A DNA stretch of 64,000 bases from Acetobacter sp. 46_36. Lineage in GTDB: Bacteria; Pseudomonadota; Alphaproteobacteria; RF32; CAG-239. The notes beneath the pieces are model-generated. The model searched no databases. It was not told where the DNA came from and worked only from the letters and a program-made list of their open reading frames with translations. The translations under genes and the position numbers were made by a program. The stretch is from NCBI GenBank assembly GCA_001917135.1, contig MNTT01000013.1, positions 212,591 to 276,590 of the forward strand. The letters run 5' to 3'. Positions 16,374-26,018 of the stretch are shown one piece after another (position 1 is the first letter of the stretch; every line of letters begins with the position of its first letter).

Positions 16374-17573
16374 CTAGTCCCGGCTGTCCTTATATTCCGC
16401 GTAGCGTTTAACGAGCGTACGTATTTTGGCGGCGTCTTCCGGAACCATCGCGTAAAGCGGGATGGAAAACGGCGTGAACACGTTATGCCGGCACAGGTGC
16501 TGCATAAACGTCAGGCGGTATTCGGCGCCGGGAACGAGATGCAGGGCGATTATCGGACGGCGGGTCAGCCAGCCGGTATATTTTTCTTCGGCCAGCGCGA
16601 CGTCGCTCCATTTCAGGAAAGCGTTGTGGTCGATTTTTATCCCTTCGTTGGTTACGACGGCCAGCTTCTGCGGGAATATCAGCACGAAGACGACCGAGGC
16701 GAGAGCCGCGAGCGACAGCGCCATGACCACAGTCATAAAGACGACCAGCGCCCAGCTTGTGAACAGTCCGGCACAAAGCATACAGCGGGTCAGAACCCAA
16801 ACCAGGCAGGCAATGGCGGCGTAAACCACCGTAAGCAGGATTATCTGGCGACGTTCGTAATAGAAGACTTCTTCTTCCGCGGAGTGGAGAATCTGTTTCA
16901 GTTTCTGTTTGATTTCGCGGGCGGCCTTTTTGGCGGCGGCAGTGGTGGCCTGCCTGATGCCGGCTGCGGCGGCTTTGGCGCCGACGGGCAGCTTTTTGAC
17001 ACGGGCAGACATTGTATCGGCGGGAGCTGTGGCGGCATCCGCAGCGGGGGCTGCATTTGCAGTTTTCGGGAATGCGCCGTTAAGCGCGGCGGCTTCCGCT
17101 TCCGCCCGGCGGGCAGCCTTTTTGGCCTTGGTCATCGCTTTTAGCGCCTTACGCGCTTTTGCCGTTGCTTTGAGGGCTTTTCTGGCAGCTTTCTGCGCTT
17201 CGGTCTCGGCGGCTTTTTCCACGGTTTTCAGCGTTGCCTCCAACGTGCGTTCGACGATTTTTTTCGGCGCGGCTTTGGCTGCGGCGGGAAGCTTTTTGAT
17301 TTTTTCGCGCACCGGGGCTCTGGACGCCGGGACGGGCACGGCATTGCCGGCAGCCGGGGAAAGCGCGTCGGACGAGCCTTCGGGGGGCAGCTGGGCTGCT
17401 GCTAAAGTCTCGCTTTCGGCCGCGGTTTCCGCCGTCGAAATCGAGGTTGCGGCGTGTGAGTGGGCTGCCGCCGGAATTGGGGCAGGGCGCGCGGGGGCTT
17501 TTTTCGGCGCTTTTTTCAACGCTGCTTTGGGTGCCTTGGGGGCAGCGGGTTTCTTTTTAACGGGTTTTGCCAT
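16374..17573 (-). CDS. Membrane protein with histone H1-like Lys/Ala-rich N-terminal tail
   Basis: About 399 residues. The first ~230 are a Lys/Ala/Pro-rich tail (KKAPKKAPARPAP, AKARKALKAMTKAKKAARRA) like the C-terminal tails of H1 or HU-type nucleoid proteins. Two or three transmembrane helices follow (LLTVVYAAIACLVWVLT, ALVVFMTVVMALSLAALASVVFVLI). The end is a ~90-residue cytoplasmic domain resembling the bPH type (KLAVVTNEGIKIDHNAFLKWSDVALAEEKY). The start at 17573 is used because AAAGG lies 9 nt upstream; the ATG nine bases earlier would sit on top of the ribosome site. Attachment of DNA or polyanions to the membrane is conceivable from the charge, but is inference. Confidence 0.7.
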   Translation of the reverse strand: MAKPVKKKPAAPKAPKAALKKAPKKAPARPAPIPAAAHSHAATSISTAETAAESETLAAAQLPPEGSSDALSPAAGNAVPVPASRAPVREKIKKLPAAAKAAPKKIVERTLEATLKTVEKAAETEAQKAARKALKATAKARKALKAMTKAKKAARRAEAEAAALNGAFPKTANAAPAADAATAPADTMSARVKKLPVGAKAAAAGIRQATTAAAKKAAREIKQKLKQILHSAEEEVFYYERRQIILLTVVYAAIACLVWVLTRCMLCAGLFTSWALVVFMTVVMALSLAALASVVFVLIFPQKLAVVTNEGIKIDHNAFLKWSDVALAEEKYTGWLTRRPIIALHLVPGAEYRLTFMQHLCRHNVFTPFSIPLYAMVPEDAAKIRTLVKRYAEYKDSRD

Positions 17574-17599
17574 TTTTGTCATCCTTTCAAAAAACAGAT

Positions 17600-18120
17600 T
17601 TGCCGTTATGATAGCACGGAGAGGGTTAATGCCGGGTTAACGTGCGGTTCGGACGGAGGGGCGGGGGGGAAATTTGCGGAGCAAGGGGCTGGGAAAGGGA
17701 GGCGTGGGGGGAAGTTTGCCGGAGCAAGGGGTTGGGAATGGGAGGCGTGGGAAGGGCGGGGGAAGATATGGCGCGGCAACAGAGGGGGTGTGTTGCGGGC
17801 GAAGGGGAGATGAGAGGGCGATACGGCGCGGAGGGAGTAGCGCGGGGAATGGCGCGGGCGGGGAAAATGCGGTTGCGGAATTTATTTGGTCGTTTTTTTT
17901 CATATACTTTAGGATATGTTATTTGTCAATTTTTTCTTTAAAATATAAACAGTTAAAAAAATTAACCGGGGAAGAAAACTGCTGAATTAAAACGACCGTT
18001 TAAAATCCTCAACCACCGTCTATCTTTTTTGGGATTAAAACTCTTGATTTTCCTCAAAGAAGCAGATGATGAAACCGCTGAAATTAAATCGTTTAATATA
18101 CGCAACAGGAACTTAAGGAA
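17600..18120. other. Gene-free spacer upstream of the autotransporter
   Basis: 17640-17870 is a G-rich degenerate minisatellite (units around GGGGGAAGTTTGCGGAGCAA and GAAGGGGAGATG). From 17880 composition changes abruptly to AT-rich, with TTGTCA at 17923 and a TATAAA-like box at 17944, a possible but poorly spaced promoter (15 nt), leaving a leader of roughly 170 nt. No gene is recognised. Confidence 0.5.
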
Positions 18121-18130
18121 GGAAAATCGC

Positions 18131-21112
18131 ATGAGCAGAAAGATTGGTTTGGCATTAATGGTCGCGGCTGGTTTGCCGGTATGTGCGGCGCGGGCGGCAG
18201 AGGTTAGCAGCGGTGCGGAGTTTGCCGCGGCGCTGGCGAGCGGAGACGAAAGTATTACTCTTAATCAAGATATCAGCATTACGGAAACTGACGGGATAGA
18301 CAAGCTTGTCGGAACAGATGTCGTTATTGACGGCCAGGGCAATGCTATTTCCAATAATGGCAGCAAAAGCGTTTTTTATGTAAGAAAAGGGGAAAAGCTG
18401 ACACTGAAAAATATCGGGAATGGCTATCGGGTTGCAGAAGAAAAGCCTGTTACGGGAAATTTTGTTGAATTTATCGATGTTGACGGCAGGACGAAATATG
18501 CGGTTGCGGACAAGAGTTTCAATGGTTTTGCCGGGAACGTGACAAGCGAGGAAGGGGGAGGCACAGTTTCTCTGGGGGGAATGCTTAACGAAGGAACGGC
18601 AGATGTCGTTAATACAGTTTTCTATAATGACAACGGTTCGCATGCGGTAATTTATAATTCGGGTGAGATGAGCATCAAAAGTACGGCTTTTATAGGTAAT
18701 AAAAACGAAAACGGGAGTGCTCTTGATAATACCGGGTATATTTCTCAGATTGCCGATAGCGCTTTTATTAAAAATTCCGGCGGCTGGGCTGGTGGAGCGA
18801 TTAATAACTACGGCGAAATTGACGGTATTGACGGTACTTTTGTTGAAAACAGCACTTTCAGGTATGGCGGTGCAATTTTTAATCAAGGACAGATAAAAGA
18901 TATTGCGGGGAATTTTATCGGAAATACATCTGATTCCGGCGGGGCAATTAGAAATAACATGACAATAGGGCAAATTTCCGCTTCTTTTATCAATAATGTT
19001 TCCGAGAGCAACGGCGGGGCAATTTATAATAACGGCAATCTCAGTAAAATTAGCAACAGCGAGTTCAGGAATAACGGCGGAAAAAACGGCGGTGCGATTT
19101 TTCTGGCAAGCAGAGCTGAACAGCTGGAGGTTGAGAATACCAATTTTGTTGGAAACAATGCTGAAGACGGCGGTGCAATTTCAAATATCAGCAATTATGG
19201 CGTTTCTGTTAAAAGCAGCAGATTTGAGAACAATTCGGCCAAATATGGCGGAGCGATATCTGACTGGGTTTCCGGATCTGAGATGAGCGTGGCGAACAGT
19301 GCTTTTATCGCCAATAAGGGGGCGTTAGGCGGGGCTGTTGCCGTGTGGGAAACAGCAGCAAACAAAATACTTATTTCCGGTTCAGAGTTTGAACGCAATG
19401 AGAGTCAGATGGGCGGGGCTATTTTTAATCGTGGCGACGGCATGGTTGTTGAAAACAGTTCTTTTAAAGGCAATACGGTTTCTTCTGCCGGCGGAGCCAT
19501 TTATTCTGAAGGCGATTTGACTGTTCGTGCGGACGGCGGTGTTTCTGTCTTTTCAGGCAATACGGCTAACGGCGAAAGCAACGCTGTATATATGGTCGAA
19601 GGAAAAACATTGTTGCTGGAGGCAAAAAACGATGGAAAAATCGTGTCTGACGACGGTTTTACGGGTAGCGAAGACGGCTGGACGCTGGTTCTGTCCGGTG
19701 ATGACAGCGGGGAAATTACCTTAAACGGGGAGATTAAAAACGCAGAGATTGTCAGCGGAATTGCCAAAGGAAACGGTTTGACAGGTATTGCTGATGCAGC
19801 TGTTACCAATATTGCCGGCGGAAACCTTATCGGCAACGGAACGAACTCGCTTGCCATGAATGGCGGTTTGGTGAATATTCAGTCGCTGGGGTTTGAGCGG
19901 CTGCAGTTGAAAAATCTGGCTCTGAACGGAGGCAAGCTGGATATTTACAATGTGAATGTGGATTTGGAAAACGTGAAAATGGGCGAGATGAGTGCCGAAG
20001 AGGTTTCGGGCGATTTGGCGCTGGTGGAGGTCAAGTCGCTGGACGTTTTGTCGGACGGCGAGGCGGAAACGACGCACGTTATGTTTGCCGATAACAATAT
20101 TTTGGCGGGACAGGTGGCTTCGCAAATTGCCGAGAGCGCCGGTCCGGTTTACAATTATGACGTCGAATATCTGCCCGAGAACGGAGAATTTACGTTTACG
20201 CGGCGGGAACGGAAAGACAAATTCAATCCGGAAGTTTTGGAATCCGGCATGGCGGTTGTTGCGTCTATCGGCGTGCTGAACGATGAAATTTACAGCCGGG
20301 TGCTTGCAGACGCAGACCGGACGGCGTTTCGCAAGGGCGCGGCAGAGGCCGGAGGCGGCGCGTGGGTCAAGCCGTTTGCCTCGTCTGACGATTTGGAGTT
20401 TAAGAATTATCACGGCGCGGACGCGCGGTTTAACGGCGTGATAGCCGGTGCGGACAGCCGCGTCAAAACATACGGCAACGGCGTGGCGGCGGTTTATTCG
20501 GCATACGGGGCATACGCAGACGGCGAGGCCGAGTTTGCCGCCGGAAAGATTGAACAGAATGTCTGGTATCTGGGAGCCGGGGCGAATTTCTATAAAGGCA
20601 GCGCCTTTTGGGGAATTACCGCGAATGCCGGATATGCCCGCAAAAAAGCCAATGATTTTGACAAGAACGGCAAGTTTGACGCCTGGCTCGGCGGTATCGG
20701 CGCCAAATTCGGATATAATTGCGTCTTGGGCAATGGGTGGACGGTGCAGCCGAACTTCTATGCCACATACACTTATGCCGATGCCGAAGATTATACGACC
20801 GGCAAAAATGCGGAAGTCGCGTTTGACGGACTGTCAATGTACGAGCTGGCGCCGGGGCTGAAGATTGAAAAGGCGTTTAATGACGAGCTGCAGGTTTATG
20901 CCAAAGGGCGGTATGTCTATACCGGAACCGGACTCCAGCACGTTACCGCGAACGGCGTTCACCTTCCGGATATGGAAATTGAGCCTTATGCCGAATACGG
21001 CCTGGGTTTTGAGAGCAGCAACGGCGACGCTTCGCTTTTTGCCGAGGTGATGCGCCGGGACGGCGGGCGTACAGGCTGGAACGGGCTTGCCGGGCTGAAA
21101 ATCAATTTCTGA
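18131..21112 (+). CDS. Autotransporter with Pmp-type GGAI/N repeats
   Basis: A 993-residue type Va autotransporter. It has a signal peptide (MSRKIGLALMVAAGLPVCAARA), then a passenger of about 650 residues. The passenger's parallel-beta repeats contain many GGAI.N (GGAINNYG, GGAIFNQG, GGAIYNNG) followed by F.NN, the motif of chlamydial polymorphic membrane proteins. A linker and a C-terminal beta-barrel of about 260 residues follow, ending in …LAGLKINF with terminal Phe as needed for Bam recognition. The start at 18131 has AAGGAAGG upstream; a longer open frame upstream is AT-rich leader. A surface adhesin or display protein is likely. It is monocistronic, with a terminator at 21133. Confidence 0.9.
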   Translation: MSRKIGLALMVAAGLPVCAARAAEVSSGAEFAAALASGDESITLNQDISITETDGIDKLVGTDVVIDGQGNAISNNGSKSVFYVRKGEKLTLKNIGNGYRVAEEKPVTGNFVEFIDVDGRTKYAVADKSFNGFAGNVTSEEGGGTVSLGGMLNEGTADVVNTVFYNDNGSHAVIYNSGEMSIKSTAFIGNKNENGSALDNTGYISQIADSAFIKNSGGWAGGAINNYGEIDGIDGTFVENSTFRYGGAIFNQGQIKDIAGNFIGNTSDSGGAIRNNMTIGQISASFINNVSESNGGAIYNNGNLSKISNSEFRNNGGKNGGAIFLASRAEQLEVENTNFVGNNAEDGGAISNISNYGVSVKSSRFENNSAKYGGAISDWVSGSEMSVANSAFIANKGALGGAVAVWETAANKILISGSEFERNESQMGGAIFNRGDGMVVENSSFKGNTVSSAGGAIYSEGDLTVRADGGVSVFSGNTANGESNAVYMVEGKTLLLEAKNDGKIVSDDGFTGSEDGWTLVLSGDDSGEITLNGEIKNAEIVSGIAKGNGLTGIADAAVTNIAGGNLIGNGTNSLAMNGGLVNIQSLGFERLQLKNLALNGGKLDIYNVNVDLENVKMGEMSAEEVSGDLALVEVKSLDVLSDGEAETTHVMFADNNILAGQVASQIAESAGPVYNYDVEYLPENGEFTFTRRERKDKFNPEVLESGMAVVASIGVLNDEIYSRVLADADRTAFRKGAAEAGGGAWVKPFASSDDLEFKNYHGADARFNGVIAGADSRVKTYGNGVAAVYSAYGAYADGEAEFAAGKIEQNVWYLGAGANFYKGSAFWGITANAGYARKKANDFDKNGKFDAWLGGIGAKFGYNCVLGNGWTVQPNFYATYTYADAEDYTTGKNAEVAFDGLSMYELAPGLKIEKAFNDELQVYAKGRYVYTGTGLQHVTANGVHLPDMEIEPYAEYGLGFESSNGDASLFAEVMRRDGGRTGWNGLAGLKINF

Positions 21113-21132
21113 CGTTGTGCAGGATTGTGTTT

Positions 21133-21170
21133 AACGCCGTGTTTCGGGAGGGGTCGGGCACGGCGTTTTT
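21133..21170 (+). terminator. Intrinsic terminator of the autotransporter gene
   Basis: AACGCCGTG at 21133-21141 pairs with CACGGCGTT at 21159-21167, followed by T. It starts 20 bp after the stop codon. The following 21180-21340 is degenerate GGCGGATATGGCGC-type minisatellite without a gene. Confidence 0.8.
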
Positions 21171-21355
21171 GCGGTCGGGAAACTGCCGGCCGGGTTGGCG
21201 GGCACTTTTGATGTGGCGCTGGCGGGCGATATGGCGCTGGCGGCGGATATGGCGCGGGCGGTGGATATGGTGCGGGCGGGCGGTGCGGCTCGTTGGGGGC
21301 GGGCACGGCGTTTTGCGGGCGGCAGCGGAAATGTGGGAAAAATGCGGTGAAAAGC

Positions 21356-21384
21356 TTGACAGGCGGCGGGCGGGGGCGTATATT
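21356..21384 (+). promoter_or_regulatory. Sigma-70 type promoter of pgi
   Basis: A perfect TTGACA at 21356-21361, a 17-nt all-GC spacer and TATATT at 21379-21384, leaving a leader of about 150 nt before the Pgi start. Confidence 0.75.
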
Positions 21385-21539
21385 CCGGGCATTAACGCGA
21401 TGGCCGGCGGCGCGGGCGGCTGCGGCGGTGCATACGGAGCGAGGGCAACGGGGCACGGGCGGCGGCGCTGCAGTGGGCGAAACGTTCACGGGCGCTGGAG
21501 CCGGAGCGATGACATACTTGATTTTTAGGAGGCTACATT

Positions 21540-23279
21540 ATGGCAGTATCTGATGCCGTGGCGGCGCTGCTCACCGAGTACAAGCGTTTTGCCGGAACCG
21601 AAATGAATGACCTGTTTGCCGCGGACGGCGAGCGGGCGCAAAAATATACCCTGACGCTCGGGGATCTGACCTACGACTATTCCAAAAACCGTTTTGACGC
21701 CGGCGTGCTGGAGGCGCTGTTTAATCTGGCGCGCGAGCATAATTTAAAGGACCGGATTGAGGATATGTTTACGGGCAAGAAAATCAACGTTACCGAAAAC
21801 CGCGCGGTGCTGCATACGGCGCTGCGCAATTTTTCGGGCAGGCCGGTAACGGTCGACGGCGTTGACGTTATGCCGGAAATCCTGCGCGTGCAGGCGAAGA
21901 TGAAAGAATTTTCGGACGCGGTGCGCAGCGGGGCGTTTAAGGGCGCAACGGGCAAAAAGCTCACCAACATCGTCAACATCGGCATCGGCGGGTCGGATCT
22001 GGGGCCGTATATGGTAACGGCGGCGCTCAAGAAATACTGGGCGAAAGACATCAACTGCTACTTTATCTCCAACATTGACGGCACGGCGTGTGCGGAAGTT
22101 TTGGGGCAGGTTAACCCGGAGGAAACGCTGTTTATCGTCGCGTCCAAGACCTTTACGACGATTGAAACGCTGACCAACGCGCGCACCTGCCGCGACTGGC
22201 TGGTCAAAGCGCTGGGCGAGGCGGCGGTTGCCAACCACTTTGTCGCGCTTTCGACGAACGCCAAGGCGGTGGCGGAATTCGGCATTGACGTCAACAATAT
22301 GTTTGAGTTCTGGGATTTCGTCGGCGGGCGTTACTCCCTGTGGTCGGCTATCGGGCTTTCCATTGCGATTGCAGTCGGGTACGAGAATTTTCACGAGCTT
22401 TTGCGCGGCGCCGAGGCGATGGACAACCATTTCCGTACCGCGCCGCTGGAGCAGAACATTCCGGTGATTATGGCGCTGCTGGGGATTTGGTACAACGACT
22501 ATTACAATATCCACCGGTATGCGGTGATTCCGTATGACCAGTATTTGAAGTTCCTGCCGGCGTATCTGCAACAGCTCGACATGGAGAGCAACGGCAAGTC
22601 GGTGCGGCTCGACAACCGCAAAATTACCGATTACGCGACGGGGCCGGCGCTGTTCGGCGGGGCGGGCACCGATGTGCAGCATTCGTTCTTCCAGCTTCTG
22701 CACCAGGGAACCGAGCCGGTGCCGGTAGACTTTATCATTCCGGCGGTGTCGCACAACGAAATCGGCAAGCATCACGAAATTCTGCTCGCCAACGTTTTGG
22801 CGCAGGCGGAGGCGCTGATGAAAGGCAAGACGCCCGACGAGGCGGCGGCGGAACTGCGCGCTGCGGGCAAGGACGAAGCGGCGATTGAGAAACTCAAGCT
22901 CAACAAGAGCTTTGACGGCAACCGCCCGTCCAATATGTTCCTGCTGAAGAAGATTACGCCGTATGCGCTCGGCATGCTGATTGCGATGTATGAGCATAAG
23001 GTTTATACGCAGGGCGTGATTTGGGAGATTGATTCGTTTGACCAGTGGGGTGTCGAGCTTGGCAAGCAGCTGGCGTTGAAGATTTTGCCGGAGCTTGAGG
23101 GCAGCGCGGCGCAAAACGGCGGCGCGGGAGCGGCTCGGAACGGAACTGCGGCAGCCGGCCAATGCGGGGCGGCGTCTCAGTGCGCGGCGCCGAGACATGA
23201 CGGGTCAACGAGCGCCCTGATTGAAAAGGTACGGGCCTTGCGGGCAGAAGCCGGAGCCGGTGCCGAAAAAGCGGCATAG
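21540..23279 (+). CDS. pgi: Glucose-6-phosphate isomerase
   Basis: A 579-residue cytosolic enzyme interconverting glucose-6-phosphate and fructose-6-phosphate. Signatures are IGIGGSDLGPYMV (about residues 145-157), SKTFTTIETL, and the C-terminal signature region around SFDQWGVELGKQLA. GNRPSNMFLLKKITPYALGML marks the usual second lobe. The length is slightly over typical because of a Gly/Ala-rich tail of about 55 residues after the canonical end (…GGAGAARNGTAAAGQCG…). The start follows an AGGAGG site. It links the NagA/NagB product fructose-6-phosphate to sugar metabolism. It is transcribed alone, from the promoter at 21356 to the terminator at 23312. Confidence 0.97.
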   Translation: MAVSDAVAALLTEYKRFAGTEMNDLFAADGERAQKYTLTLGDLTYDYSKNRFDAGVLEALFNLAREHNLKDRIEDMFTGKKINVTENRAVLHTALRNFSGRPVTVDGVDVMPEILRVQAKMKEFSDAVRSGAFKGATGKKLTNIVNIGIGGSDLGPYMVTAALKKYWAKDINCYFISNIDGTACAEVLGQVNPEETLFIVASKTFTTIETLTNARTCRDWLVKALGEAAVANHFVALSTNAKAVAEFGIDVNNMFEFWDFVGGRYSLWSAIGLSIAIAVGYENFHELLRGAEAMDNHFRTAPLEQNIPVIMALLGIWYNDYYNIHRYAVIPYDQYLKFLPAYLQQLDMESNGKSVRLDNRKITDYATGPALFGGAGTDVQHSFFQLLHQGTEPVPVDFIIPAVSHNEIGKHHEILLANVLAQAEALMKGKTPDEAAAELRAAGKDEAAIEKLKLNKSFDGNRPSNMFLLKKITPYALGMLIAMYEHKVYTQGVIWEIDSFDQWGVELGKQLALKILPELEGSAAQNGGAGAARNGTAAAGQCGAASQCAAPRHDGSTSALIEKVRALRAEAGAGAEKAA

Positions 23280-23311
23280 AAACAGCGTACCGGATGACGG
23301 GAGCAGGCTAT

Positions 23312-23351
23312 AAAAAAAACAGGAGCGTCTTGCGGGCGCTTCTGTTTTTTT
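23312..23351 (+). terminator. Intrinsic terminator of pgi
   Basis: AACAGGAGCG and CGCTTCTGTT flank a 9-nt loop, followed by seven T. A-tracts upstream make it usable from the other strand as well. Confidence 0.85.
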
Positions 23352-23541
23352 GTGTTTTACAGCCGGGGCGTAATTTCTTGTCAAATGTCATGGTCTGCAT
23401 TATTCAGAATTTTTAATTTGCTGATGCGGCGTGCAGCGTGTTTTTGTCTGTTTGTCACTACTTTTTACGGGGTCTGGGGAGCAGGCGGAGGGGCGCGGGA
23501 GGTGATGAGGCGCGGCGGGTTGTGGACATCTCAAAAACATA

Positions 23542-23571
23542 TTGCGGCGTTGGGGCGGGGCACGCTATACT
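23542..23571 (+). promoter_or_regulatory. Probable promoter of mutL
   Basis: TTGCGG at 23542-23547, an 18-nt spacer and TATACT at 23566-23571. The transcript would start just before the 21-bp repeats. Confidence 0.55.
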
Positions 23572-23610
23572 GCTCTTAAGTTAAGCAGGCAGCCGGCGGA
23601 AGCGCCGGGC

Positions 23611-23737
23611 ACGGGTGCGGTACGACCGGGGTACGGGCTGAGTACGGCCGGGTACGGGCTGAGTACGGCCGGGTATGGGTGCGGTACGACCGGGTATGGG
23701 CTGGGTACGGCCGGGTATGGGCTGGGTACGGCCGGGG
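23611..23737 (+). repeat. Six 21-bp tandem repeats in the mutL leader
   Basis: Six imperfect copies of TACGGGCTGAGTACGGCCGGG and variants, in two subtypes (GCTGGGTACGGCC and GTGCGGTACGACC) that alternate in a block pattern. The frame is open through them into mutL, encoding MGWVRPG-like repeats, but the mutL start is at 23771. Confidence 0.9.
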
Positions 23738-23770
23738 CTGCCGAAGTTGTTGAAGAAAGGAACGCGTACT

Positions 23771-25801
23771 ATGTCTATCCGGGTTTTGCCATCCAATTTA
23801 GTCAACCAGATTGCGGCGGGCGAGGTTATCGAACGCCCGGCGTCGGCGGTCAAGGAGCTGGTGGAGAACGCGCTGGACGCGGGGGCGACGCGGATTGAGG
23901 TAACGCTCAAGGCCGGGGGCAAGACGCTGATTGCGGTTGAGGACAACGGCAAAGGCATGGATGCGGAAGACCTGGCGCTGGCGGTGGAACGGCACGCGAC
24001 GTCCAAGCTGCCGTCGGACGATTTGTTCAATGTGCAGTTTCTGGGGTTTCGCGGCGAGGCGCTGCCGTCGATTGCCTCGGTGGCGAAGATGAAAATCACG
24101 ACGCGGCAGGAAAGCGCGGAAAACGGCTGGGAGCTGGAAATCAAAGGCGGGGCGAAGGGCGAGGTGCGGCCGTGTTCGCGCGCCAGGGGGACGCGGATTG
24201 AGGTGCGGGATTTGTTTTTTGCGACGCCGGCGCGGCTGAAGTTCCTGAAAGCGGACAGCGCCGAGGCGGGGGCGTGCGCGGACATTATCAGCCGCATTGC
24301 GCTGGCGAACCCCGAAGTGGCGTTTTACCTTTACGTTGACGAAAAGAAGAAGATTGCGCTGCCGGCGGCGAACGGGGATTTTTTTGACGCAAGGCTCCGG
24401 CGGGCGGCGGAAGTCATGGGGCGCGAGTTTTCGGAGAATGCGCTGGAGGTTAAAGGCGAGCGCGACGGGATGAAACTGTCGGGGCTCGTCAGCCTGCCGA
24501 CGTATAACAAAGCCAATACGCTGTCGCAATATCTGTTTGTCAACAACCGCCCGGTCAGGGACAAGCTGCTTCTGGGCGCGCTGAAAGGGGCGTATGCGGG
24601 CGTGCTGGAGAATTCGCGCTATCCGGCGTGCGCGCTGTTTTTAGAAGTAGAACCGATGTATGTGGACGTCAACGTGCATCCGGCGAAAGCGGAAGTGCGC
24701 TTTTTTGACCAGCAGGGCGTGCGGTCGCTGCTGGTGGGGGCGGTGCGGAGCGCGCTGCTGGCGGGGGACAAGAGGAGCGCGGATAAGGTTGATTTGGCGG
24801 CGCTGACCGATGATTTTGTACCGGGGCAGGAAAGGCTGGACGGTGCGGCGGTTCCGGGCGGCGGGCTGAACGGTGCCTGCGGAGGAACGGAGAGTTTTGC
24901 GGCAGATGTTGCGGCGGGCGGCGTGTTGCGGGAGCCGGAATATACGGATGCGGGCAGCGGCCGCGATTATGGCAGGGACGCGGGCTTTGGCACGGACGCA
25001 GGCTTTGGTACAGGCCGCGGCGGTGTGAACGGCGGGTATTATGGCGCAGGTATGGGCACCGGGATTGACGCAGGGACGGCGTACGGGGCTGACCGGCGGT
25101 TTACGGCTTTTCAGGGGCGGCCGGGGAGCGCGGGCGGCGGACGCGGCAGCGGGGTTTTGCCGGAGCTGGAGCGCAAGTTTTCGGTGCGGGTGGAAGAGCC
25201 GGCAGCAGGCGCGGAAGACGAGGCGGGACCGCTGGGCGTGGCCAAGGCGCAGTTTCATGATACCTATATTTTGGCGCAGGCGGAAGATGCGCTGATTCTG
25301 GTTGACCAGCATGCGGCACACGAGCGGATTGTGCTGGAGCGGCTCAAGGCGGCGATGGCGGCAGGGGAGAGGCTGCCGTCGCAATTGCTGCTGCTGCCGG
25401 AGGTGGTGGATTTGTCGCTGACGCAGAAAGCGGCGCTCGCGGGCGAATTTGAGAGTTTGGCGAAACTCGGGCTGGTGCTTGAGGATTTCGGCGCCGGGGT
25501 AATGGTGCGGGAAGTACCGGCGCTGCTGAAGGACGCGGCAATCAAAAAAATGGTTGCGGATTTGGCCGATGAGATGGCGGAATGGGGCGCAACGACGGTG
25601 GTGGAAGACAAAATCAACCATATCGCGGCGACGATGGCGTGCCACGGGTCGGTGCGTGCGGGGCGACGGCTGAATATCGCCGAGATGAACCACCTGCTGC
25701 GCGAGATGGAGCGGACGCCGCATTCGGCGCAGTGCAACCACGGGCGGCCGACGTATGTGCGGCTGGAGGTGGTGGATCTGGAGCGGCTGTTCCACCGGTA
25801 G
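23771..25801 (+). CDS. mutL: DNA mismatch repair protein MutL, endonuclease type
   Basis: A 676-residue mismatch repair factor coupling MutS recognition to strand incision. The GHKL ATPase N-terminus is complete: NQIAAGEVIERPASAVKELVENALDAG, then DNGKGM, RHATSK and FRGEALPSI. The C-terminal dimerisation domain carries the nuclease motif DQHAAHERIVLE plus ACHGS and CNHGRPT metal-site motifs, so it should nick DNA itself, as expected where MutH is absent. The linker of about 120 residues is Gly-rich with GxGTDAGFGT repeats. The start follows GAAAGG. The gap of 37 bp to the next repeat-rich gene suggests no clear operon. Confidence 0.97.
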   Translation: MSIRVLPSNLVNQIAAGEVIERPASAVKELVENALDAGATRIEVTLKAGGKTLIAVEDNGKGMDAEDLALAVERHATSKLPSDDLFNVQFLGFRGEALPSIASVAKMKITTRQESAENGWELEIKGGAKGEVRPCSRARGTRIEVRDLFFATPARLKFLKADSAEAGACADIISRIALANPEVAFYLYVDEKKKIALPAANGDFFDARLRRAAEVMGREFSENALEVKGERDGMKLSGLVSLPTYNKANTLSQYLFVNNRPVRDKLLLGALKGAYAGVLENSRYPACALFLEVEPMYVDVNVHPAKAEVRFFDQQGVRSLLVGAVRSALLAGDKRSADKVDLAALTDDFVPGQERLDGAAVPGGGLNGACGGTESFAADVAAGGVLREPEYTDAGSGRDYGRDAGFGTDAGFGTGRGGVNGGYYGAGMGTGIDAGTAYGADRRFTAFQGRPGSAGGGRGSGVLPELERKFSVRVEEPAAGAEDEAGPLGVAKAQFHDTYILAQAEDALILVDQHAAHERIVLERLKAAMAAGERLPSQLLLLPEVVDLSLTQKAALAGEFESLAKLGLVLEDFGAGVMVREVPALLKDAAIKKMVADLADEMAEWGATTVVEDKINHIAATMACHGSVRAGRRLNIAEMNHLLREMERTPHSAQCNHGRPTYVRLEVVDLERLFHR

Positions 25802-26018
25802 ATGAAAGGCGGCGCTGCCGGTACGGTTATCGGCGGGTGTGCCGGGGCTGGCGGTGCGGCGTTTTGGCGGCTGGTGCAGGAAAGAGGCACGCGGTGTTGA
25901 CCGGGGCTGGCGGTGCGGCGAGGGCGCATTTTTTGTTTATAACCTGATATTTTGCGTGCATTTTGGCGGGACGGCCGGTAAAATCGCCTTAAATAAGTTT
26001 ATTTTGAAAGCTTTGACG

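Noticed and set aside
21115..21528. Plus-strand ORFs of 86-137 codons between the autotransporter and pgi
   Set aside because: They cross a terminator, repeats and the pgi promoter and have low-complexity content.
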